Notes under the pieces: generated by a model | Databases searched by the model: none | Seen by the model: the letters and a program-made list of their open reading frames with translations, nothing else | Told to the model about the DNA's origin: nothing | NCBI GenBank assembly: GCA_963752915.1 | Contig: CAVVZZ010000015.1 | Coordinates: forward strand, 248,001 to 312,000 | DNA length: 64,000 bases | Source of the DNA: DATJPR01 sp963752915 | Lineage (GTDB): Bacteria; Bacteroidota; Ignavibacteria; UBA10030; UBA6906 | Direction: 5' to 3' | Shown here: positions 35,194 through 44,379 of the stretch, piece by piece | How the letters are laid out: each line of letters starts with the position of its first letter | Position numbering within the stretch: the stretch's first letter is position 1 | Translations under genes and position numbers: made by a program

Positions 35194-36988
35194 TCTCGTC
35201 AGCTCTGCTCGTCCGCGGATCCGGACGATCGGCGATTTTGCCCGGTACCTTGAGAGCGAAGGGGAGCTTCACCGTGTCAAGGTCGAGGTCGACCCGTACC
35301 TGGAGATCACCGAAATCGCACGACGCGCAATCCAGGAGCACAAACCGGCGCTCTGGTTTGAGAAGGTACGGGGTTCAACATATCCCCTCGTCATCAATGT
35401 GCTGGCGAGCGACCGGCGTTGTGAACTTGCCCTCGGCACGCATCCGGAAGCGCTCGGGGATGAAATCATACGATTCGTCGGAGACTTGTTTCCTCCTCGA
35501 CCCTCCACCATATGGAAGCACAGGCATTTCGCACGCCGTTTCCTGCATGCCCCTCCCCGCCGTTCGTTCCGTGCGATAAGTCAGGAAGTTGTTGAAGATC
35601 CGGATCTCGATGCACTCCCAGTCCTTACGTGCTGGCCCCAGGACGGCGGACGGTTCCTCACTCTGCCGCAGGTAGTCACATACGATCCCCGGAACGGAAA
35701 ACGGAACATGGGGATGTATCGGATGCAGGTGTTCGACAGGCAGACGACCGGAATGCACTGGCAAATTCAAAAGGGTGGGGGCTTTCACTATTATCAGGCC
35801 GAAAAACACGGACGAGAGTTTGAGATGGCAGTGGCTCTTGGGACGGACCCCGCCCTGCTGATGGCAACGATCGCGGCCTTACCTGAGAATATCGATGAGG
35901 CAATGTTCGCCGGATTTCTCCGGGGAGAACGGACGCGCTTTGTGAGAGGAAAATCCATTGCCATCGACGTTCCAGCGGAAGCGGAGTTCATCCTTGAAGG
36001 AATTGTGCCTCTCCATGAACGGCGGATGGAAGGGCCGTTCGGCGATCATTTCGGACACTACTCGCACGCTGCCGAATTCCCGGTGTTTCATGTCCGAACG
36101 GTGACACGGCGAAGAGACCCGGTGTATCCGGCGACCGTCGTCGGGATCCCGCCCATGGAAGACAAGTTCATGGGTGATGCCACACAACAGATCCTTGGCC
36201 CTCTGGTGAAACTCGTTCACGCCGAAGTTGATTCCTTGTGGGCCTATTATGAAGCAGGCTTCCACAATCTTCTCGTCGTCGCGGTGGACCAGCGTTACGC
36301 CAAAGAGTCCATGAAAACCGCACTCGGGCTGCTGGGGCTCTCACAGTTGTCACTGACGAAGTGTATGATCCTGGTATCCGAGGGAGTCGACGTCAAGAAC
36401 ATTGATGCGGTTCTCGGTGAAGTACGGGAGAATTTCGATCCTCATTTTGATTTCCTCCTCGTTCCGCGGGTGCCCCTCGATACGCTCGATTTTACAAGCT
36501 TCACCATGAACCTGGGCAGCCGGATGGTGCTTGACGCCACCAGAAAGGCCTCCCGGGCCCCCCGCGCACGGTCGACGGCCGGGCTTTCCCGCGAGCGACT
36601 CCAGACTCTCAAATCGGTTCACCCCTCGATCATTGATCTGCATCTCTCCGTAGATTGCATGCTTACGGTCAAGGTATCGAGCGACGGTCGCGCGGTAATG
36701 GAAACTCTTCTGTCCCTTCCGGATGTTTCAGACATGCGGATCGTGGCCTGCGTGAGCGACGACGTCAATATTCACGACAGGGAAAATCGTCTCTGGGGGG
36801 TCTTCACGCGATTCGATTGTGAGCGGGACGTCCTCTTTCGGGAGCAACGCCTGATCGGCATCAGTCCGATCTATGGCGGTCCGATGGGGATCGACGCGAC
36901 CTGGAAACAGGGGTATCCCGAACCGTTGACGATGACCGACGAAGTGGAACGCAGGGTCGAAGATCGTTGGGATCAGTACTGGAAATGA
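35177..36988 (+). CDS. ubiD: UbiD-family decarboxylase, menaquinone biosynthesis type
   Basis: Approx. 603-aa prenyl-FMN-dependent decarboxylase that would remove the carboxyl group from prenylated dihydroxy-6-naphthoate. Features: the prFMN/Mn-binding segment NMGMYRMQVFDRQTTGMHWQ, PFGDHFGHYSHAAEFPVF, PPMEDKFMGDATQQI, and a C-terminal domain characteristic of the longer menaquinone-type UbiD proteins. The frame stays open upstream into ubiX, so the start is uncertain; GTG 35177 has GGGTGG 5-8 nt upstream and fits family length. Confidence 0.92.
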   Translation: MRSSSDLVSSARPRIRTIGDFARYLESEGELHRVKVEVDPYLEITEIARRAIQEHKPALWFEKVRGSTYPLVINVLASDRRCELALGTHPEALGDEIIRFVGDLFPPRPSTIWKHRHFARRFLHAPPRRSFRAISQEVVEDPDLDALPVLTCWPQDGGRFLTLPQVVTYDPRNGKRNMGMYRMQVFDRQTTGMHWQIQKGGGFHYYQAEKHGREFEMAVALGTDPALLMATIAALPENIDEAMFAGFLRGERTRFVRGKSIAIDVPAEAEFILEGIVPLHERRMEGPFGDHFGHYSHAAEFPVFHVRTVTRRRDPVYPATVVGIPPMEDKFMGDATQQILGPLVKLVHAEVDSLWAYYEAGFHNLLVVAVDQRYAKESMKTALGLLGLSQLSLTKCMILVSEGVDVKNIDAVLGEVRENFDPHFDFLLVPRVPLDTLDFTSFTMNLGSRMVLDATRKASRAPRARSTAGLSRERLQTLKSVHPSIIDLHLSVDCMLTVKVSSDGRAVMETLLSLPDVSDMRIVACVSDDVNIHDRENRLWGVFTRFDCERDVLFREQRLIGISPIYGGPMGIDATWKQGYPEPLTMTDEVERRVEDRWDQYWK

Positions 36989-37042
36989 AAACGGCTGCAA
37001 GGCAAAGTACCAACACACCGGAAGCACGAACACGAGAACAGC

Positions 37043-38924
37043 ATGATGCACTTTCGCGATTCCTCTTTATCTGAGGTCTGGGAGAAGGTTCAAGAAGGCG
37101 AGCGCCTGACCCTGCAGGATGGACTGCGGCTGTACCGCACGGAAGATCTTATCGGACTCGGCAGGCTGGCACATTCCGTCCAGCAGGCGCGCAGCGGCGA
37201 AGCGGTCTATTTCGTGCTCAATCAAAAGATCGAGCCGACAAACGTCTGCGTTCTCACCTGTAAATTCTGTGAACTTCGCGACAAAGAAAAACAACCCCCG
37301 GGCGTATGAGATGTCGACGGAAGAGATCCTCGCCAAGCTGACGCCCGAAATCAGGGAAGTGCATGTAACAGGAGGAATGCCGCCCGACTGGCCCTGGGAG
37401 CGCTATCTCGATATCGTCCGGTCCATTCACCGGGCTCTTCCGGAAGCGGACATCAAAGCGTTTACGGCGGTGGAAATCGATTTCTTCCACAAGAAGTTCA
37501 AGATGCCGATTGTCGACGTGCTCCGTCAGCTCCAGGCCGCCGGCCTTCGAACGATGCCGGGCGGAGGGGCGGAAATTTTCTCCGAGCGGGTCCGACGGCA
37601 GCTGTTCCCGCAGAAGATCGGGGCCAAGGGGTGGTTCGAAGTCCACAAGACCGCTCATCGCCTCGGTATTCCGACCAACAGCACGATGCTCTACGGTCAT
37701 ATCGAGACGCTGGAAGAGCGTCTGATCCACATGATCAAGCTTCGCGAGGCGCAGGATGAGACCGGAGGGTTCCTGACGTTTGTTCCGCTCGCATTTCAGC
37801 CGGGGACGACCGGCATCAAGCCGAAAAACCAATTCACCTCGGCGATCGACGACCTCAAGACCATCGCCATCTCGCGGCTGATGCTGGACAACTTCCCGCA
37901 CATCAAGGCGTACTGGGTGATGCTGACCGAAGAAGTTGCCTCCATCGCGTTGAATTTCGGAGCGGACGACATCGATGGGACGGTCGGAGGGGAAAAGATC
38001 GCCCATGACGCCGGCGCGATCAGTCCTCTCACGCTGGCGAAGGAGCGTCTCGTCCGGATCATCAGCGATGCCGGGAAGATTCCGGTTGAACGCGACGCGT
38101 ATTACAACCCTCTTCATCTTCATGCGAAGAATGTCATCGGGAAGATCCCGTACCTGAATTCGGTCCCGTTCTATGAGCATTTTGAAAAAGACCGCTTCAA
38201 ACTCCTCCCTGTTGTCCCGCGAAGGATGGGGATTCTTTGCCGTGCGGGAGAAGTGGATGCGGGGCCGTTTTCGCTCATGGATTACTTCAGTCATCGCGAC
38301 CACCTTGAGCTGATGGACTGGTGCATCGCGAACCACCGGGAGGTGCTCAGCGTACTCCTCTTCTCGCGGTACAAGTGGGAAGACCTCAACGGTGCCACGA
38401 TCGGGATCAGCGACGGGACGGCGACATCGATCTATCTCCTGAAAATCCTTCTGGAAAAGAAGTACCGCGTCAAGACGAACTTCCAGCGGCTTCATTCCGG
38501 TGTCAACGATTGGTCTGCGTTTGACGGCGTGCTTCTCATCGGCGATGAAGCGCTGCGGGGAAGGAAATTCGGCGTTGAGGGATACCCGCTTGTCTTCGAT
38601 CTCGCCCGGGAATGGCAGGAGTGGCAGGATCTTCCGTTCGTGTTTGCGGTGTGGGCAAGACAGAAGTCGATGTCGGAGGACGCAAAGCGCGCGCTTGACG
38701 TAATGATCGCACGGTCCCTCGAGGAATCCTCCAGGGACTACGGCGCAATCGGCTCCGTGCACGGCCGCAGGATCGGGTTGAGCCTGGCCGAAGTTGCCGA
38801 CTATCTCGGGGCGTTCACCTTCAGAATCGGAGCGAGGGAGAAGGAAGCCATGGAACGGTTCAAACAGCTTGTCGACGAACTTGCGTCGTTGCAGGAAGCC
38901 GTGGTTGAGGAGACCCTGTCATGA
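37043..38924 (+). CDS. mqnE: MqnE-MqnA fusion: aminofutalosine synthase + chorismate dehydratase (one frameshift as sequenced)
   Basis: Two consecutive futalosine-pathway enzymes in one chain. Residues 1-363 are the radical SAM aminofutalosine synthase MqnE: cluster Cys 69, 73, 76 in NVCVLTCKFCELR, then YEMSTEEIL, VHVTGGMPPDWPW, GLRTMPGGGAEIFSERVR and PVERDAYYN. From residue 364 (nt 38133), without a linker, VIGKIPYLNSVPFYEHF opens a chorismate dehydratase MqnA with RRMGILCRAGEVDAGPFSLMD (split) and IGISDGTATSIYLL. MqnA makes the 3-[(1-carboxyvinyl)oxy]benzoate that MqnE uses. The frame breaks after KEKQPPGV at TGA 37308-37310. One surplus base around the CCCCCGGG run (37295-37302) restores it; corrected length is 626 aa. 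ATG 37043; ATGA overlap with mqnC. Confidence 0.88.
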
Positions 38925-40021
38925 AGACGCTCCCTGATGTTCTGGCAAAGGCCGCGGACGGCGAGCGCATCAGCAGGGAGGAAGGACTGCTGCTTCTTGA
39001 TCATGCGGAATTGCTCGATCTCGCGGACGCGGCTAACACCGTCCGGTTCCGGATGAACCCGAAACAGGAAGTAACTTTTGTGATCGATACCAATCCCAAC
39101 TATTCGAACCTCTGCACGATCGACTGCATCTTCTGCGCGTTCTACCGGCATCCCGGAGAGGAAGGAGAGTACACCCACTCCGTCGATCATATGATCGCAA
39201 AGTTCAAAGAAGCGGCTGCAAACGGCGTCACCACCGTCCTTCTTCAGGGTGGCGTCCATCCTTCGCTGCCGTTCGACTATTATCTCGAGCTTGTCGGACG
39301 AACGGTGCGGGAAGTGCCGCAAATCTATCCGCATTTCTTTTCCACATCGGAGATTCTCGGCATGGCGAAGATCGCCGGGCTTCCCGTGCCCGATGTCCTC
39401 CGGAAATTGTGGGAAGCGGGGCTTCGCTCAATCCCGGGCGGAGGGGCGGAAATTCTGTCCGACCGCGTCAAACGGAAGATCAGTCATCTCAAAGGGACAT
39501 CGGCGGACTGGCTCAACGTCATGCGCGAGGCGCACAAGCTAGGATACAAGAGCACCGCGACGATGATGTACGGTCATCTCGAGCAGAACGAGGATATCAT
39601 TGAGCACCTTGAAGTGGTGCGTTCCCTGCAAGATGAGTACGGCGGGTTTACGGCGTTTGTCCCGTGGAGTTTCAAACCGGGCAACACGCCGCTCGAGAAA
39701 ATTATTCCGCGTTATGCCAGCCCGATGCGGTATCTGCAGATCCTGGCGCTCTCCCGGCTGTATCTGAACACCATGCCGCACATTCAGGCATCATGGTTTT
39801 CGGAAGGGAAGAAGACGGGCCAGATCGCCTTGCATTTCGGCGCGGATGATTTCGGCGGGACGTTGCAGGAAGAAAACGTACACGCTGCCGCGAACTTCGT
39901 GAATAAGACGAATACCGAAGAATGCATCCAGCTCATTCACGAATCGGGTTTTTCTGCGACCCAGCGCACGACGCTATACGAGGTCCTCAAGGTCTATCCC
40001 CTCGCTGCAGCGGCGGCATAG
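38921..40021 (+). CDS. mqnC: Cyclic dehypoxanthinyl futalosine synthase
   Basis: 366-aa radical SAM enzyme that cyclises dehypoxanthine futalosine. The SAM cluster motif is NLCTIDCIFCAFYRHPGEEG near residue 65; TTVLLQGGVHPSLPFDYYLE, GLRSIPGGGAEILSDRVK and FSEGKKTGQIALHFGADDFGG separate it from the paralogous MqnE. The start overlaps the mqnE-mqnA stop as ATGA. The C-terminus is short and ends in an Ala run. It converges on mqnD. Confidence 0.95.
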   Translation: MKTLPDVLAKAADGERISREEGLLLLDHAELLDLADAANTVRFRMNPKQEVTFVIDTNPNYSNLCTIDCIFCAFYRHPGEEGEYTHSVDHMIAKFKEAAANGVTTVLLQGGVHPSLPFDYYLELVGRTVREVPQIYPHFFSTSEILGMAKIAGLPVPDVLRKLWEAGLRSIPGGGAEILSDRVKRKISHLKGTSADWLNVMREAHKLGYKSTATMMYGHLEQNEDIIEHLEVVRSLQDEYGGFTAFVPWSFKPGNTPLEKIIPRYASPMRYLQILALSRLYLNTMPHIQASWFSEGKKTGQIALHFGADDFGGTLQEENVHAAANFVNKTNTEECIQLIHESGFSATQRTTLYEVLKVYPLAAAAA

Positions 40022-40041
40022 TGCATTCCTGCCGTGACGGA

Positions 40042-40878
40042 TCACACGAGCTGGATCTCATTCACCTTGTGAATGATCCGCTTCTCGTAGCCGCGATCGA
40101 AAAGATAGTGGAGCGCCTTGAGTCCGCTTTCTCCCATGTCGATCGTCAGCTGGCTCACGTACATCTTCACGAATTTCTCGCCGAGGTTTCGTTCGATCCC
40201 CCGTCCCCATTGTAGCGCGTAAGGGATCGATTCGTCCTGGTGCTGGTATCCGTAGTCGATACTCTCCTTGAGACCGCGGGACAGCCGGGTCGCCATCTCC
40301 ATTCCAAGATCCTTTCGTACGAGATCGAGACCGAGCGGCAGGGGGAGCCCGTTCGTTTCCGATTGCCACAGCTCTCCAAAATCGAGGACCTTGTTGTATC
40401 CGAGCGCCTGATACGTGATCTGCCCCTCATGGATCAACAGGCCGGCGTCGACGGTCCCATCGTCGACTGCCTGCATGATCTTGTCGAACGGCATGTCGAC
40501 GTGGTTGATTCCGTTCGTGAAGATCCGGAAGATCAGCGTCGCCGTTGTCAACGGACCCGGGGTGCCGACCACTTTGCCTTTCAGCTCCTCGAGCGATCGA
40601 TACTTCCGGGATATGATGACGGGTCCATATCCTTCCCCCATGCTCGCACCGGTGCGCATGATCCAATAACGATCAGCGATGGACGGGTACGCATGGGCGG
40701 AAATCGCGGTCACTTCCAATTCGCCCCGGATCGCCCGCTCGTTGAGCGATTGGATGTCTTCAAGAATGTGCTGGATGACGATCCCGTCCAGCCGTACCTT
40801 GCCGCTGGAGAGGCCATAGAACATGAATGCATCGTCAGGGTCAGGGCTATGGCCCACGTGGATAATTCGGTCGGTCAT
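40042..40878 (-). CDS. mqnD: 1,4-dihydroxy-6-naphthoate synthase
   Basis: 278-aa periplasmic-binding-protein-fold enzyme converting cyclic dehypoxanthinyl futalosine to 1,4-dihydroxy-6-naphthoate. Family start IIHVGHSPDPDDAFMFYGL, then ISAHAYPSIADRYWIMRTGASMGEGYGP (split) and VDAGLLIHEGQITY. No signal peptide, so cytoplasmic as expected. It is on the opposite strand to mqnC with a 20-bp gap and is followed from upstream by menG (15-bp gap), so the pathway is split over two convergent transcripts. Confidence 0.95.
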   Translation of the reverse strand: MTDRIIHVGHSPDPDDAFMFYGLSSGKVRLDGIVIQHILEDIQSLNERAIRGELEVTAISAHAYPSIADRYWIMRTGASMGEGYGPVIISRKYRSLEELKGKVVGTPGPLTTATLIFRIFTNGINHVDMPFDKIMQAVDDGTVDAGLLIHEGQITYQALGYNKVLDFGELWQSETNGLPLPLGLDLVRKDLGMEMATRLSRGLKESIDYGYQHQDESIPYALQWGRGIERNLGEKFVKMYVSQLTIDMGESGLKALHYLFDRGYEKRIIHKVNEIQLV

Positions 40879-40893
40879 GGTTGGTTCTTCGAT

Positions 40894-41661
40894 CTATCGA
40901 TGGTGGAGGTGTTCCTTGATTCCTGTATAGATGGTGGCGATGCCGAAGGTGAGGCGCTCCTCCCGGAGGTCGGTGAAACCGGCGTTGCGGAGGATCCCAA
41001 GGAAGTCTTCACCTTCCGGGAATCGCATCACTGTTTCAGGGAGGTATGTATATGCTTCCGAGTGGCCGGAAACGATCCGCCCGACAAGCGGAAGGACATG
41101 CCGGAAGTACATCATGTAGAGCTGGCGGAACGGGAAGAGGCGGGGCCGCGAAAACTCGAGGACCACGATCAGCCCGGCTTCGCGAAGAACTCTCAGCATT
41201 TCGGCGATCCCCAGGTCCAGGTGCTCAAAATTCCTCGCTCCAAACGCGACAATCGCAGCGTCGAAGGATGCATCGGGAAATTCCAGTCGTTCCGCTTCGC
41301 CCTGCACAAGGCGAATGCGTCCGGCAAGCCCGCGGCGCTCGACCTTCTTCCGCCCCTGCTCCAGCATGACCTCGGCAATATCGACTCCGATGACCTGTTG
41401 GGCACCGCTCCGCAGCGCTGCGATCGCGAAGTCCGCAGTTCCTGTCCCGACATCAAGGACATCGTGAACGCTCCGCCCGCGCAAATGCTCCGCCGCCCGC
41501 CGGCGCCAGTAGACATCAACGCCACCGCTCAGCAGGTGATTCAGAAGGTCGTACCGGTATGCTATTGCGTCGAAGAGCGATTGGACGTATCGTTTTTCCA
41601 AGGCGAAAACAGTTCGTGAACGCTTATGATATTGAAAATCACGGAGATATTCAATTTGCAT
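40894..41661 (-). CDS. menG: Demethylmenaquinone methyltransferase (UbiE/MenG)
   Basis: 255-aa class I SAM methyltransferase for the last step of menaquinone synthesis. Motifs: YVQSLFDAIAYRYDLLNHLL, SGGVDVYWRR, SAM loop VLDVGTGTADFA, and FGARNFEHLDLGIAEMLRVL. Start at 41661 is the longest; a start nearer LEKRYVQ would also fit the family, so 10-20 residues at the N-terminus are uncertain. Divergent from aroB. Confidence 0.93.
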   Translation of the reverse strand: MQIEYLRDFQYHKRSRTVFALEKRYVQSLFDAIAYRYDLLNHLLSGGVDVYWRRRAAEHLRGRSVHDVLDVGTGTADFAIAALRSGAQQVIGVDIAEVMLEQGRKKVERRGLAGRIRLVQGEAERLEFPDASFDAAIVAFGARNFEHLDLGIAEMLRVLREAGLIVVLEFSRPRLFPFRQLYMMYFRHVLPLVGRIVSGHSEAYTYLPETVMRFPEGEDFLGILRNAGFTDLREERLTFGIATIYTGIKEHLHHR

Positions 41662-41750
41662 TTCATGAAGTCAAAAGGTATCATTCTTCAATATGGTATC
41701 CGACCGGAGGGCTTGACCAAACATCTTTGGGTATTCTTTGTTCTGAACCG

Positions 41751-41779
41751 CCCCCACCGACCACCGTGAGGGTTTTTTT
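41751..41779 (+). terminator. Attenuator-like terminator in the aroB leader
   Basis: CCCCCAC (41751-41757) pairs with GTGAGGG (41766-41772), one mismatch, and is followed by seven T residues (41773-41779), 20 bp before the aroB ATG. The upstream gene menG is divergent and starts at 41661, so any aroB promoter lies upstream of this terminator. It therefore sits between promoter and gene, as an attenuator would. Confidence 0.6.
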
Positions 41780-41799
41780 GTGTTCCACAGCGAGCACGT

Positions 41800-42891
41800 A
41801 TGCAGGAACTCAAGGTCCGGCTCCCCGCCGGAAGGGATCGCTCCTATACGATCAGCATCACGGACGACATCCTCGCGACGCTTCCGATGCGTCTCGAACG
41901 ACTGTTCCCCGGCGCACAAAAATTCGTCATCACCGACTCGAACGTCCGGCGATTTTATGGGAAGTCGCTCCTGTCTTCCTTCGACCAGTCTGGAGAGCTT
42001 GTCATGCTCCTGGAAGTCCCGGCCGGCGAAGCTTCCAAGAACTCTGAGCTCGTGTACCAGCTCCAATCCGAACTTCTGCGGCGGGGCGTCCACCGGGACA
42101 GCGTGATCGTCGCGTTCGGTGGAGGAGTTGTCGGAGATCTCGCGGGGTTTGTTGCCGCCACCGTGCTGAGAGGGATCAGGTTTGTCCAGGTGCCGACCAC
42201 ACTCCTTGCACAGGTGGACAGCAGCGTGGGCGGAAAGGTCGGCATCGACCATCCCGCAGGAAAAAACCTTATCGGGGCATTCCATCAACCACACGCAGTC
42301 TACATCGACGTGTCGTTGTTGAAGACGCTCCCGGAACGCGAGTTCCGGAGCGGATTGACAGAGGCATTCAAGATCGCGGCCGCGCTCGACGCAGAGTATT
42401 TTGCATTCATCGCGAGGAATGCGGGGAAGATCAAACGCTCGAATGCGTCGTTCCTGGAAAAACTCATCGCGCGATCGGTCGGTCTTAAGGCGGCGGTGGT
42501 CATGAAGGATGAATACGAGACCGGTATACGGAAGGCGCTGAACCTCGGTCACACCATCGGCCATGCGCTGGAGGCCACATCGGGATTTCGCATCTTACAC
42601 GGCGAGGCGGTCGGAATGGGAATCGCACTGGAATCCGAAGTCGCCCTCCGGCTCGGCCTCCTGCATCGCCGGGATCAGAAGACCCTGCTCAAGACCATGA
42701 AGGCCCTGAAGCTCCGGACCAGGCCGCCGGTGCTCCGAGACCGCGGGCGGTTCTTTGATGCGCTTCGGGCGGACAAAAAAGCCCTTCAGGGAAAGGTCCG
42801 GTTCGTCCTTCCCACATCCATTGGCGCCTGTGCGCTCGGGGTTGAGGTGCCGGAAGATCTCGTCGACCGAATCATCTCCGGACGCCGATGA
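41800..42891 (+). CDS. aroB: 3-dehydroquinate synthase
   Basis: 363-aa NAD- and metal-dependent cyclase, second step of the shikimate pathway. Motifs: VIVAFGGGVVGDLAGFVAAT, RGIRFVQVPTTLLAQVDSSV, GGKVGIDHPAGKNLIGAFHQ, LNLGHTIGHALE and the metal-binding His in LHGEAVGMG. Normal length. First gene of aroB-aroDE-Dabb-aroA-aroC/aroQ-tyrA; its stop overlaps aroDE by ATGA. Confidence 0.97.
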   Translation: MQELKVRLPAGRDRSYTISITDDILATLPMRLERLFPGAQKFVITDSNVRRFYGKSLLSSFDQSGELVMLLEVPAGEASKNSELVYQLQSELLRRGVHRDSVIVAFGGGVVGDLAGFVAATVLRGIRFVQVPTTLLAQVDSSVGGKVGIDHPAGKNLIGAFHQPHAVYIDVSLLKTLPEREFRSGLTEAFKIAAALDAEYFAFIARNAGKIKRSNASFLEKLIARSVGLKAAVVMKDEYETGIRKALNLGHTIGHALEATSGFRILHGEAVGMGIALESEVALRLGLLHRRDQKTLLKTMKALKLRTRPPVLRDRGRFFDALRADKKALQGKVRFVLPTSIGACALGVEVPEDLVDRIISGRR

Positions 42892-44342
42892 TTATTGTCT
42901 CAATCACCGGGCCGACGCCCGGAGAATCACTCGCGCAGATTCGGCACTCGCGGAAGTATTCTTCGATCTTCGAATTCCGGCTTGACCTTATGGGGAGCGG
43001 ATCACTGGATGCGTTGATCGACGAGGCGAAGAAACCGGTCGTACTGACATGCCGCCCGACCTGGGAAGGGGGCACCTTCTCCGGTCCGGATGCCGATCGG
43101 CTTGCCCTTCTCCGCGAAGGATGTCGCCTCGGAGCTGCGTACGTCGATCTGGAAGCACACCTGGGAGCTCGCGTCATCCACGACTTCATGAGCGCGAATC
43201 CGAAGGCCTGCGTCATTGCGTCCCGGCATTTTTTCGACGACCGTATTCCCGATGCCGAAAGAGAGTACCGCGCATTGCGCGCGACGGGTGCGCGTGTTCT
43301 GAAGCTCGCATATCGGGCGGACGACGCCGCGGATATCGGGGCCGCACTGGAATTCCTTGCACGTGCGAGGAAAGACCGTCAGCGCGCCGTAGCGATTGCC
43401 ATGGGCGAGGCCGGCGAGCCGACACGAATTCTTTATCGCAAGTTCGGCGGCTGGGCAACATACGCGGCACCTCTGGACGGACCTCCGGCCGCTGAAGGAC
43501 AGATACGCGCTGATGTGCTGCACACGGTGTTCCGCGCGGACCGTTTGACGCGGTCGACAAAAGTGTATGGAGTGATCGGCAACCCTGTTCGGTTCAGCAA
43601 GGGGATCTACATTCATAACCCCCTTTTTCAGCGTGCAGGAAAGAATGCGGTCTACTGCCGGTTCGCCGTGCGGGACCTCCCCAAGTTTATGAGGACGATC
43701 GCTCCCGGACTCCACGGAATGAGTGTCACGTTGCCGCATAAACAAACCGTCATGAAGTATCTGGACCGCATCGACGACTCGGCGCGGGCCATCGGAGCAG
43801 TGAACACGGTCATCCGCCGCGGACATCACCTCGTGGGAAGCAACACTGACGGCGCAGGAGCTCTTGACGCGATCGAGCGGCGCATGAAGGTCAACGGGAA
43901 ATCGTTTCTGGTCATTGGTGCGGGAGGTGCGGCGCGCGCGATCGTCGTTGAGGCAGTCCGTCGCGGAGCGAGGGTCTCTCTCGCGAACAGGACCCCGGGC
44001 CCGGCGCAGGAACTTGCCCGTCTTTCCGGTGCGCAGGTCGTCGGGCTTTCGGACCGGTCGTCGTTTGACATCGTTGCGAACGCGACCTCGGTCGGCATGG
44101 CGCCGGACGTCGAGCGCTCACCACTGCCGGCGAACGCGGTCCGCATGCGCCTCGCCTTTGATGCGGTGTACCAGCCGCCGGAAACCACATTTCTTCGCGA
44201 CGCAAAGGAACAGGGGGCGACCGTCGTCTCCGGTGTGGAAATGTATCTGAACCAGGCGGCTGCGCAATCCCGCCTGTACACGGGAATTCAACCCGATCTC
44301 AAGAGGATGCAACGGATGCTGGACAAGGTCGTATCGTCGTAA
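42888..44342 (+). CDS. aroDE: Bifunctional 3-dehydroquinate dehydratase (type I) / shikimate dehydrogenase
   Basis: 484-aa fusion of steps 3 and 4 of the shikimate pathway. Residues 1-215 are type I dehydroquinase: EFRLDL near residue 30, the catalytic His in VIASRHFFDD (H114) and the Schiff-base Lys in VLKLAYRADD (K139). Residues 224-484 are shikimate dehydrogenase: KVYGVIGNPVRFSKGIYIHN, MSVTLPHKQTVM with the catalytic Lys, NTDGAGALDAIE, and the NADP loop VIGAGGAARAI. The same order is known from plants and some bacteria. Coupled to aroB by a 4-bp overlap. Confidence 0.96.
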   Translation: MIIVSITGPTPGESLAQIRHSRKYSSIFEFRLDLMGSGSLDALIDEAKKPVVLTCRPTWEGGTFSGPDADRLALLREGCRLGAAYVDLEAHLGARVIHDFMSANPKACVIASRHFFDDRIPDAEREYRALRATGARVLKLAYRADDAADIGAALEFLARARKDRQRAVAIAMGEAGEPTRILYRKFGGWATYAAPLDGPPAAEGQIRADVLHTVFRADRLTRSTKVYGVIGNPVRFSKGIYIHNPLFQRAGKNAVYCRFAVRDLPKFMRTIAPGLHGMSVTLPHKQTVMKYLDRIDDSARAIGAVNTVIRRGHHLVGSNTDGAGALDAIERRMKVNGKSFLVIGAGGAARAIVVEAVRRGARVSLANRTPGPAQELARLSGAQVVGLSDRSSFDIVANATSVGMAPDVERSPLPANAVRMRLAFDAVYQPPETTFLRDAKEQGATVVSGVEMYLNQAAAQSRLYTGIQPDLKRMQRMLDKVVSS

Positions 44343-44379
44343 GCGTCCCGGTCTCGTCACCATTTTCTGGAATACGATG

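Noticed and set aside
37119..37309. Alternative N-terminus of the MqnE-MqnA protein in the plus-one frame
   Set aside because: Upstream of the frame break that frame encodes no recognisable residues, while the zero frame encodes the radical SAM Cys motif; the two must be joined.
41713..41769. Short TTG-initiated leader peptide with Trp and Phe-Phe upstream of aroB, as a firm gene
   Set aside because: The ribosome binding site is only about 2 nt from the TTG and few aromatic codons are present. Kept only as part of the attenuator hypothesis.
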